Part shown: positions 38,886 through 46,410 of the stretch, piece by piece
How the letters are laid out: each line of letters opens with the position of its first letter
How positions within the stretch are numbered: position 1 is the first letter of the stretch
NCBI GenBank assembly: GCA_021819205.1
Contig: JAKARV010000017.1
Location: forward strand, 1 to 48,584
DNA length: 48,584 bases
Direction: 5' to 3'
From: Actinomycetes bacterium
GTDB taxonomy: Bacteria; Actinomycetota; Acidimicrobiia; Acidimicrobiales; Acidimicrobiaceae
The notes under the pieces: generated by a model
The model's database searches: none
What the model was told of the DNA's origin: nothing
The model's input: the letters and a program-made list of their open reading frames with translations, nothing else
Translations under genes and position numbers: made by a program

Positions 38886-40262
38886 TTAGGAGCCGATAAA
38901 CGAAGAGAACGCCTTGAGCCGCCGAAGCGCGGTCTGGCGCCCGACCGCGGCAACTGCCGAAAAGAGCGGGACTCCAACCCGCTTGCCGGTAATCGCCAGC
39001 CGCACCGGCTCCTGGAGCTTGCGGAGAGAGACCCCGATCCCATCGCAGAGAGCGCGAATCCGAGACTCCAGCTCCTCCGGGGTAAAAAGTTCGATTTCGC
39101 CCAGGGTTGCAGCGACGGCGTTCAACATCTTGACCGTTTCTTGGTTGAACTTGCCCAGATCGGCCTCGTCGTAGCTGGGGTCGGCGGCGAGGAAGCCAAC
39201 CATGCCCGGAAACTCGCCAAGGGTCGAGATTCTGGGCTTGACCTCTGCCAGCAGTGGACCGACAGCCTTCCGATCGAGGGAAAGGTTGGCGCGTTCGACG
39301 AAGGCCATCGCCAGGGCCGTGAACCTTTCGTCGGATAGCTGCTGTATGTAGTGCTTGTTGAAGTGGGCAAGCTTGCGCTCGTCGAAGAAGGCCGGTGAGT
39401 GGGAGACCCGGTCGAAGGAGAACTCCGCCACCAACTCGTCAAGGGTCATGAACTCTCGGTCCCCCCCAGGGCTCCACCCCAGCAGCGCCAGGTAGTTGAT
39501 CATCGCTTCGGGGAGATACCCCTGGTCGCGAAAGTCCTCGATGGCCACGCGGTCGCGCCGCTTCGATAGCTTCTGCCGGGCCTCGTTGACCAGAACCGGG
39601 AGGTGGGCAAAGCGCGGGATTGCGTGCCCAAGCGCCTGGTGGAGGAGAACGGCCTTCGGGGTGGTGGGAAGGTGTTCCTCGGCCCGGACCACCAGCGAGA
39701 TTTCGAAGTCAGCATCGTCGACGGCGTTGGCGAGCACGTATAGAGGAGATCCGTTCGACTTGACCACGATGAAGTCGTCTATGGTTCCGGCCGGGAAGAC
39801 CACCTCTCCCCGGACCAAATCAAAGACGGTTACCGGCATCTCCGGAACCCGAAAGCGGAGCGCCCGGCCTGCACCGGGTCCGAGGGCGCGGTCGCGGCAG
39901 AAGCCGTCGTATCCCGGCGGACTTCCCTCCGGCTTCCGTGACTCGACCTCCTCGCGGGTGCAACTGCACCAGTAGGCGTGGCCGGTCGTCTCCAGCTCGG
40001 CGGCTACCTCGGCGTATCGTTGGAGCCGCGACGACTGCCGGATCGGGCCAAGGTCCCAGTCAAGTCCGAGCCACTCGATCGAGCGCAAAATGCCATCCAC
40101 CCACTCCTCGCGGTTGCGCTCGGTATCGGTGTCGTCGATGCGGAGCAGCAACGAACCGCCTGATCTCCGCGCCAAGAGCCAGTTGAAAAGGATGGTTCGG
40201 GCGCTTCCGACGTGGAAGTAGCCGGTTGGCGAGGGGGCAAAGCGGAGCCGTTCGGAAGCCAT
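38886..40262 (-). CDS. gltX: Glutamyl-tRNA synthetase
   Basis: A class I synthetase of 458 aa. The HIGH-type motif is HVGSA in SPTGYFHVGSARTILFN, and the KMSKS-type motif is KLSKR. DDTDTERNREEWVDGI and the C-terminal helical anticodon-binding domain (about 320-458) are typical GluRS features. With gatCAB and no glutaminyl-tRNA synthetase seen here, it is probably non-discriminating and charges both tRNA-Glu and tRNA-Gln. ATG 40262 has AAGGAG 4-5 nt upstream on the minus strand, and TAGGCT further upstream is a possible -10. Confidence 0.96.
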   Translation of the reverse strand: MASERLRFAPSPTGYFHVGSARTILFNWLLARRSGGSLLLRIDDTDTERNREEWVDGILRSIEWLGLDWDLGPIRQSSRLQRYAEVAAELETTGHAYWCSCTREEVESRKPEGSPPGYDGFCRDRALGPGAGRALRFRVPEMPVTVFDLVRGEVVFPAGTIDDFIVVKSNGSPLYVLANAVDDADFEISLVVRAEEHLPTTPKAVLLHQALGHAIPRFAHLPVLVNEARQKLSKRRDRVAIEDFRDQGYLPEAMINYLALLGWSPGGDREFMTLDELVAEFSFDRVSHSPAFFDERKLAHFNKHYIQQLSDERFTALAMAFVERANLSLDRKAVGPLLAEVKPRISTLGEFPGMVGFLAADPSYDEADLGKFNQETVKMLNAVAATLGEIELFTPEELESRIRALCDGIGVSLRKLQEPVRLAITGKRVGVPLFSAVAAVGRQTALRRLKAFSSFIGS

Positions 40263-40306
40263 TGAACTCCTTATCAGCGGTTATTTTCGCCACCCAGCCT
40301 AGCGGA

Positions 40307-41161
40307 TCAGTCGTACTGATAGAAGCCCCTGTTCGTCTTGCGGCCAAGAAGCCCCGCTTCGCACATCCGTGACAGTAGCGGCGGCGGCGCGTAAAGCGGC
40401 TCCTTGAACTCACTGTATAGCGATTCGGCGACGGCCATGGTCGTGTCCAACCCGATCAGATCGGCAAGAGCAAGCGGACCCATCGGGTGTGCGCAACCGT
40501 CAACCATCCCGGTGTCGATATCCTCCGCAGTGGCGAAGCCGGATTCGAACATGCGGATTGCCGAGAGGATATACGGGATGAGCAGGGCATTGACAATGAA
40601 ACCAGCCCGGTCCTTGGATAGGATCACGTGCTTGCCAAGCTGATCGGCAGCGAAGCGATTGGCCGTTTCCGCGGTGCCCGGATCGGTCAGGAGCGACGTT
40701 ACCAGCTCGACTAGCGGCATGACCGGGACCGGGTTAAAGAAGTGGATTCCGACCACCGACTCTGGGCGCTTGGTGGCCATCCCAAGCTTCATGATCGGAA
40801 TCGAAGAGGTATTGGAGGCGAGGATCGCCTTCGGGTCGGCTACCACTTCGTCAATACGGCGAAAGATATCCAGCTTGGTCTGCTCTTCCTCGATAACCGC
40901 CTCCACGACCAGCTGGGAGTCGGCTATTGCAGAGAGGTCGGTGTCGAAGGTTATCCTCGCCAGCGCCGCGTCGCGTTCTTCGGAGCTCAGCTTTCCAGAG
41001 CGTACGCCGCGCTCGATCGATTTGGTGATCCGGTTCCTCGCCCGGTCTACGGCGCTCTGGCTGGCTTCGACGACCACCACGTTGATGCCTCGCCGACTCG
41101 AGACCTCGGCAATTCCGGAGCCCATAAGACCGGCTCCGACCACTCCTAGCCGGGTTATCAC
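40307..41161 (-). CDS. 3-hydroxybutyryl-CoA dehydrogenase
   Basis: This short-form (284 aa) 3-hydroxyacyl-CoA dehydrogenase oxidises L-3-hydroxyacyl-CoA with NAD in fatty-acid or butyrate metabolism. The Rossmann motif GVVGAGLMGSGIAEVSSR is at the N-terminus. The catalytic His lies in GIHFFNPVPVMPLVE, with DRAGFIVNALL and GCAHPMGPLALADLIGLD in the C-terminal domain. The GTG start overlaps the acyl-CoA dehydrogenase stop by one base, so the two beta-oxidation genes are coupled. Confidence 0.93.
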   Translation of the reverse strand: MITRLGVVGAGLMGSGIAEVSSRRGINVVVVEASQSAVDRARNRITKSIERGVRSGKLSSEERDAALARITFDTDLSAIADSQLVVEAVIEEEQTKLDIFRRIDEVVADPKAILASNTSSIPIMKLGMATKRPESVVGIHFFNPVPVMPLVELVTSLLTDPGTAETANRFAADQLGKHVILSKDRAGFIVNALLIPYILSAIRMFESGFATAEDIDTGMVDGCAHPMGPLALADLIGLDTTMAVAESLYSEFKEPLYAPPPLLSRMCEAGLLGRKTNRGFYQYD

Positions 41162-42309
41162 TACTTGCCTCCCGTCAACTGGCGTCCGATCACGATCCGC
41201 TGGATCTGGTTGGTTCCTTCGTAGATCTGAGTTATCTTGGCGTCTCGCATCATCCGCTCCAGCGGGAAGTCCTTGGTGTAACCGTACCCGCCGAGCAGCT
41301 GCAGGGAGTCCACGGTGACCTGCATGGCGGTGTCAGAGGCAAAAAGCTTGGCCATCGCCCCAAGCTTGGTGAGCTCGCGATCCGGGTCGGCATCCACCAG
41401 CGCGCAGGCCGAGTAGACAAGGCGCCGGGCCGCCTCGAGGCGGGTGCCCATGTCGGCGATCATGAACTGCAGTCCCTGGTTGTCCGTGAGTGGGCGCCCA
41501 AACTGCCGGCGCTCTTTGGTGTAGTCGACCGCGTAGGCAAGAGCACCGCTCGCGATCCCGACAGCCTGTGCACCGATCATCGGGCGGGACCGGTCGAGCG
41601 TCCCCATGGCGATGTAAAAGCCCTGCCCCTCTTCGCCTATCCGGTTTTCTACCGGAACCCGGACCTCGTCGAAGATCACCTCGCCGGTCGGTGAGCCGCG
41701 GACCCCGAGCTTCTTCTCCAGCTTGGCGACCTTCACTCCCGACTCGGCTTCGACTACGAAGGCGGTTATGCCGCGGTGACCAGCTGCCACATCGGTCTTG
41801 GCGAAGACGGTGTAGGTGTCGGAGATGCCGGCGTTGGTTATCCAGTACTTGGTTCCGGTGATGATGTAGCTGTTCCCGTCGCGAACTGCCCGGGTGGAGA
41901 GGGCGGCGACATCGCTGCCGGCATCGGGTTCGGATAGACAGTAGGAGGCCTGTGCGGTACCATCGGCAATTCTCGGCAGATATCGGGCCTTTAGCTCTTT
42001 CGAACCCCAATAGATTACCGGAGTCATTCCCAGCTTTGAGATCAGCAGGGTTAGCGAAGTCGAGGCGCAGGCGGCGGCGATCTCCTCGATCATGATGGCT
42101 TGGGTGACGTGATCGGCACCAGACCCACCGTACTCCTCGGGTATGGCGATGCCGGTTAAACCCATCTCAACGCAGGCCCGAAAGCTCTCCCAAGGGAAGC
42201 TGGCAGTTTCATCGGCCGCTGCCGCGTGGGGAGCGATCCGGTCGCGGGCAAAAGAACGGATGACCGAGCGGAACTCCTTCTGCTCATCGGTAAGTGCAAA
42301 GGCTGTCAT
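41161..42309 (-). CDS. Acyl-CoA dehydrogenase
   Basis: A 382-aa FAD enzyme that introduces the 2,3 double bond in acyl-CoA. Motifs include YCLSEPDAGSDVAALSTRA, KYWITNAGISDTY, LEKKLGVRGSPTGEV, and the C-terminal IYEGTNQIQRIVIGRQL, whose Glu is the catalytic base in short-chain types. The chain-length preference is not certain; short-chain/butyryl type is likely given the adjacent hydroxybutyryl-CoA dehydrogenase. ATG 42309 is preferred although its GGAG is very close (2 nt); GTG 42345 would add 12 residues. A 219-bp intergenic region separates it from the divergent cyclic-di-GMP gene. Confidence 0.93.
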   Translation of the reverse strand: MTAFALTDEQKEFRSVIRSFARDRIAPHAAAADETASFPWESFRACVEMGLTGIAIPEEYGGSGADHVTQAIMIEEIAAACASTSLTLLISKLGMTPVIYWGSKELKARYLPRIADGTAQASYCLSEPDAGSDVAALSTRAVRDGNSYIITGTKYWITNAGISDTYTVFAKTDVAAGHRGITAFVVEAESGVKVAKLEKKLGVRGSPTGEVIFDEVRVPVENRIGEEGQGFYIAMGTLDRSRPMIGAQAVGIASGALAYAVDYTKERRQFGRPLTDNQGLQFMIADMGTRLEAARRLVYSACALVDADPDRELTKLGAMAKLFASDTAMQVTVDSLQLLGGYGYTKDFPLERMMRDAKITQIYEGTNQIQRIVIGRQLTGGK

Positions 42310-42483
42310 AGCTCCATTCTTACCCTCCGCTGGCCGACTTTCCACTTTCAGGGGCGGGCTTCGCTACACTTTTCCAAAATTAAAGCGATACTTGGGGTAA
42401 GCTCGTTTTTTCAGGTGGTAAAAGTGCCACAAAGTGACGGCAGTGTGCGAGGAAGATGAGTCCGGTGCCAGGGGGGTCCGGAA

Positions 42484-42513
42484 TTGCCGCTGGAGTTGTT
42501 GGCGGGATAGATT
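42484..42513 (+). promoter_or_regulatory. Candidate promoter of the GGDEF-EAL gene
   Basis: TTGCCG (42484-42489), an 18-bp spacer and TAGATT (42508-42513) could drive the gene, with a 5' end only about 9 nt before TTG 42529. GGAGG at 42524-42528 abuts that TTG and is too close to act as an ordinary SD. Confidence 0.4.
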
Positions 42514-42528
42514 CAGGGCGGTTGGAGG

Positions 42529-45500
42529 TTGCAGTTCTCAGAGGGTGCTGGAAGTTCGTTCGATAGCATTCACAACCTGATCGTTGGAGCCATTGCGGCA
42601 ACGGCATCTCCGGCTTGGGAAGGTGGAGCCGTCCCCGAAGTAGTAGCACGGATGATCGAGGATGAGATCGAGCTAACCCTTTCTGCTGGGGTCGTAGACT
42701 CCGACCGGATCAAGCGGATTGCCGAGCGCCACTACCTCTTGGGCACCAGCATCGCTCAACTAGCACCTGTCTATGCGACCCTTCGCGATCACGCAGAGAA
42801 GCGGCTCGGCGGAACGGAGCTTCAACTAATTGTCCAGCACGAGCAGGCAATGGTGCTGGCTCATCTGGAGACTACTCTGTCGCGCTTCCAGTTCCGGGAG
42901 TCGCTCCAGCGCGCGGTGGTGAACCTGGCAAACAGCTTTGACGAGCTGCTGTCGTTTCCCGAGGATGCCGTATTTGACAAGCTCGTCGGGATGATCCAGG
43001 AGATTTCCAGAGTCCCGCTGGTCTTCGTTGCAACCATTGATGGTACGATATCAACCGGCTTCTCTGGTCCGGTTTTGGTACAGGCCCACTGCGGTCCCGC
43101 AAGTGGATATGTCGCGTCGCTGGAGCTCTCGGCCGATCCGGGGTCGCCGTCGGGCAGGGGTCTGGTTGGACAGGCCCTGAGGAGTGGCCAGCCCCAACTG
43201 TCATCAACCTTTGCGCTGCCGGAGTTTGACCAGTGGAGAAGCAGGCTCGACCAGTACGGGCTTTGTTTTGCGGCGGTGGTGCCCTTCGAGATCTCGATCA
43301 ATCGGAGTGCGGTGCTCGTCCTTTACCGGGGTGCTGGCGATCCGGTCACACCCGATCTGATCGACCCACTGGTGGCTATGGCGCGTGAGATCTCACGCCT
43401 ATTCCGGGCGCGGCTCCTAACCGAGCAGGAGAAGCGGCGGCTCGCGGTCTCAGAGGCGAAGGCATCATTGGTCTCTTGTGACGCTACCACACTGGTCGAA
43501 ATCATGGATTGGGTCTCAAAACGCTTGCTTGAAAGCGGCGTTACCAGTTCGGGAGCGATGCTCGTGGCCATTGCCGATCGAACGTCTCTCAGATGTGTCC
43601 GCTTTTGGGGGGAGGAGGCGTTTGAGTCCGACGTCCTAAAGTTGGAGATTCCGCTCAGCGGAGCCTCCGCTCTTGCGAGCCCGGTTGCTACCGCCTTCCA
43701 TCTGCAGGAAGAGATGGTCACCAACGGGCTTGGGCGAATCAATCCGGCCAATCAGGGCATCGCCAATGCGCTTGTAGAGCTAACGGCGGGGCGCGTGCTA
43801 GCCAGGTTTCCTCTTGTAGTAAGGGGAACGACCCACGGTGTCTACGTTGCAATGTTTGTCGACTACGCCGGGATGGGCGCTTCCGACTTGTTGATAAGTG
43901 ACGTCAAAGAGCTGGTAGGCACCGCGATGACGCGTCTCGAGCGCAACGTAGCAGAGGCTGAGTCCAGGTGGTTGGGCGATCTGAGCCGCACTCTGCTGGA
44001 CTCCTCGGGTGTCATCTTCGAGGCCGGCAGCTCGCAGTCTCTCTTGAAATCGATCTGCGATGCGATCATTGCCAATGGGGTTTTTGGGGGTGCCTGGGTC
44101 GCCCTCGGAGATCCAGAAACTGGCAGCGTGATCCCGGTTGCACTGGCAGGGGCTTCGCCTAGTGAACTTTCGGAGCTGCATGCAGCTATCGAAAGTTGTG
44201 GACCCGGGCCGTTTTCGCTTCAAGGCGTGAGGAATGGGGTGGTCTCGTGGAGCGATGACAGCTGGGCGGACCCCCGCTTCCGGGAGTGGAGGGAGTTTCT
44301 ACTTGCGAATGGCTATCGGTCGGCGGTGGCGCTTCCAATTCACGATGCGGGCGCGGTTCGCGGTGCTATCGTGGTGGTCGCGAACGAGCCAGGTGTGTTC
44401 ATCCCGCCGGTTATTTCGATACTCGCCACGGTTGCCAGGATGGCGAGCCAGGGCTTAACAGACTTCATGCTGAAGCAGCGCCTAAGCGAGGAGCGCAACC
44501 ATCAGAGCATTGCGGCTCGAACCGACGTCCTGACCGGCTTGGCCAACCGGATTGCGTTTGAGGAAGTCACCGTCAAGTGGCTGGAGGCGGGCAGGGCGGT
44601 GGCGCTGGGCGTACTGGACCTCGACGGATTCAAGGAGTTGAACGATTCGCTTGGACACTCCGCTGGAGACGCATTCCTGAAGCGGCTTGGCGGGGCGCTT
44701 GGCGGGATGGGATCAGACGTGGTAACGGTTGCGCGGCTGGGTGGAGACGAGTTTGGCTTCTGCATCGACCGCAACTGCGAGGAGTCGCCGGCAGGTTTTG
44801 CCGCCCGGGTGATGTCCTCGATTGCCGAGATGGGTGTCGAGTTCGCCATAACGTGCTCGCTGGGTTGGGCACTCGCCCCGGAGGATAGTGACTCCTACCA
44901 GTCTCTTCTGGTCCATGCGGATGAGGCTCTGTACGCGGCCAAAGCTGCGGGCAAGGCGCGGTCGTTCTTTTTTGGGGGACAGGTGGCTGCGAGGACTGCA
45001 AGCCGAAAGTTGATCCGCGAGCAACTTCCCGCCGATCTTGCCGACTCCAAGGTGCCGTTCGCGTTGCAGCCGAAGATAGATGCCCGCACCGGTGCCCTCA
45101 AAGGTGTGGAGATGCTGCTGCGATGGCCAATCGCCAGTCTTGGAGTTTTGGGCGCCGAGCTTAGGGCCGATGCCGGTCTCGCGCGGGAGGTAGGCATCTA
45201 CGCTATCGAGAACGCGAGAATTATCGGGGACGAGTTCAATCGCTCCGGCTTCGGTTCGTTGGGTATCTCATTCAACATCACGCCATCCCACTTCCTCTCG
45301 CCTCACTTCCGCGACGACGTCAAGCCGCTTCTCGACGCCAGCGATTCCCAGCGGTTCACCGTGGAGATCACCGAGGACGTAGCTCTTGGAGACCTTCATC
45401 TTGCTCGAACTGCAGTTGCCGATCTGCGGTCAGTCGGCTTAAGGGTATCGCTGGACGATTTTGGTACCGGATATGCCTCTCTTGCCAACGTGGCGACGCT

Positions 45501-46062
45501 GGAGGTGGACGAGATCAAAGTCGACAGGTCGTTTATTTCGCGCTTTCGGAACGACCTGAACGCTTTTGCAGTGGTGTCGTCGTTAACCATCCTTGCCGGT
45601 CTGGCCGGGTTGGAGGTGATTGCGGAAGGAGTGGAGACTGGGGAGGAGCTTGACGCTTGGATGCGCCTTGGCGGAAGGATGGTACAGGGTTACCTCTACT
45701 CCCGCCCAGTTCCTATCGAAGAGATATTTGCCCAGCTCCGGCCGGGACGGTTTCCGCGCCGGAACACAATCCCATTTCCACTGAACGACTTTGTGCTGGT
45801 CTCCAGGGCGATTATTGACAGCCACCTGAATCCGTCCAAGCTTTACCGGGGGGCGGCATGCCCGCTTGGGGATTGGTTTGCAAAGAGGGGTTCTAGATGG
45901 GGCGGGTTAGAGAGCTTCCGCATTGCGATAGAGCTGCATCAGCGCATTCATGACACCCACTCGGTACTGCTCGGCCCCGAGTTTGTCGACGTGATCGAGT
46001 CCATGGTGGCTGCTATAGATTGGGAGCTGACTGTAAATGGGGTGCCTGGGGAGGAAGATTGA
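42529..46062 (+). CDS. GAF/GGDEF/EAL cyclic-di-GMP protein with C-terminal CZB-like domain
   Basis: This 1177-aa soluble protein probably makes and/or degrades cyclic-di-GMP. An N-terminal helical sensor-like segment (about 1-110) is followed by two or three GAF-like domains (about 130-300, 310-470, 485-640). The GGDEF domain has an intact RLGGDEF (738-742) but no RxxD inhibitory site upstream. The phosphodiesterase domain carries E861 in VEMLLRW (EML for EAL), N in FNITPSHF, DDFGTGYAS (D976-D977), K in DEIKVDRSF, E1033 in EGVET and VQGYLYSRP, so both activities look possible. The tail (about 1085-1177) has C1111 in ACPLGDW and H1137/H1141, resembling the zinc-binding CZB domain. The TTG 42529 start is uncertain. 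Confidence 0.88.
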   Translation: MQFSEGAGSSFDSIHNLIVGAIAATASPAWEGGAVPEVVARMIEDEIELTLSAGVVDSDRIKRIAERHYLLGTSIAQLAPVYATLRDHAEKRLGGTELQLIVQHEQAMVLAHLETTLSRFQFRESLQRAVVNLANSFDELLSFPEDAVFDKLVGMIQEISRVPLVFVATIDGTISTGFSGPVLVQAHCGPASGYVASLELSADPGSPSGRGLVGQALRSGQPQLSSTFALPEFDQWRSRLDQYGLCFAAVVPFEISINRSAVLVLYRGAGDPVTPDLIDPLVAMAREISRLFRARLLTEQEKRRLAVSEAKASLVSCDATTLVEIMDWVSKRLLESGVTSSGAMLVAIADRTSLRCVRFWGEEAFESDVLKLEIPLSGASALASPVATAFHLQEEMVTNGLGRINPANQGIANALVELTAGRVLARFPLVVRGTTHGVYVAMFVDYAGMGASDLLISDVKELVGTAMTRLERNVAEAESRWLGDLSRTLLDSSGVIFEAGSSQSLLKSICDAIIANGVFGGAWVALGDPETGSVIPVALAGASPSELSELHAAIESCGPGPFSLQGVRNGVVSWSDDSWADPRFREWREFLLANGYRSAVALPIHDAGAVRGAIVVVANEPGVFIPPVISILATVARMASQGLTDFMLKQRLSEERNHQSIAARTDVLTGLANRIAFEEVTVKWLEAGRAVALGVLDLDGFKELNDSLGHSAGDAFLKRLGGALGGMGSDVVTVARLGGDEFGFCIDRNCEESPAGFAARVMSSIAEMGVEFAITCSLGWALAPEDSDSYQSLLVHADEALYAAKAAGKARSFFFGGQVAARTASRKLIREQLPADLADSKVPFALQPKIDARTGALKGVEMLLRWPIASLGVLGAELRADAGLAREVGIYAIENARIIGDEFNRSGFGSLGISFNITPSHFLSPHFRDDVKPLLDASDSQRFTVEITEDVALGDLHLARTAVADLRSVGLRVSLDDFGTGYASLANVATLEVDEIKVDRSFISRFRNDLNAFAVVSSLTILAGLAGLEVIAEGVETGEELDAWMRLGGRMVQGYLYSRPVPIEEIFAQLRPGRFPRRNTIPFPLNDFVLVSRAIIDSHLNPSKLYRGAACPLGDWFAKRGSRWGGLESFRIAIELHQRIHDTHSVLLGPEFVDVIESMVAAIDWELTVNGVPGEED

Positions 46063-46121
46063 GCCTTCCGTGCAACGCTGCCCTGCCAGGCCTAGCGCGT
46101 TGCCCGGTTGGATGCTTGCTC

Positions 46122-46174
46122 TGCGCACAAGGGACTGGGCACAAAACCATCGGGACTTTGTTCACTTGTGCGCA
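46122..46174. repeat. 10-bp inverted repeat upstream of the cytochrome b operon
   Basis: TGCGCACAAG (46122-46131) is perfectly repeated in inverse as CTTGTGCGCA (46165-46174), 33 bp apart. The intervening DNA holds two GGGACT copies. A second small hairpin, CGCAA-N6-TTGCG, overlaps the right arm at 46171-46186. The repeat ends 28 bp before the strong SD of the small membrane gene, so it could be a paired operator or a 5'-UTR stem. It has no T-run and is not a normal terminator. Confidence 0.5.
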
Positions 46175-46218
46175 ACCGGATTTGCGATTATGTGTATTGC
46201 GTAAGGAGGTACCAACAA

Positions 46219-46410
46219 ATGCTGGAAATATTTGGATTTCTACTCGGTGCGCTGGTGAACCTCAAGGGGACGGCTCACTACTTCGAGTGGGGTGTGATCC
46301 AGATCTCCTACGCGAACCTGGTGGTGATCATCATCATGGTGGTGATCTTCATCTTGGCCTTGGCGATCCCGTTCCCGCAGCACCGTGCCAGGAGGAGTAA
46401 TGAGAACTGA
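46219..46410 (+). CDS. Small membrane protein, 63 aa, coupled to cytochrome b
   Basis: ATG 46219 is preceded by AAGGAGGT at 46202-46209, the best SD in the window. The protein has one clear membrane helix (ANLVVIIIMVVIFILALAIPF, about residues 30-50), after a hydrophobic N-terminal part (MLEIFGFLLGALVNL), and a basic tail HRARRSNEN. The frame is open upstream to 46108, but that part looks non-coding. It overlaps the cytochrome b start by 11 bp. I infer a small subunit or assembly partner of that cytochrome; no family is recognised. Confidence 0.75.
   Translation: MLEIFGFLLGALVNLKGTAHYFEWGVIQISYANLVVIIIMVVIFILALAIPFPQHRARRSNEN

Noticed and set aside
42400-42480. Cyclic-di-GMP (GEMM) riboswitch upstream of the GGDEF-EAL gene
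   Set aside because: CACAAAG and nearby G-rich pieces vaguely resemble the GEMM core, but the paired stems and conserved junction bases are not present.
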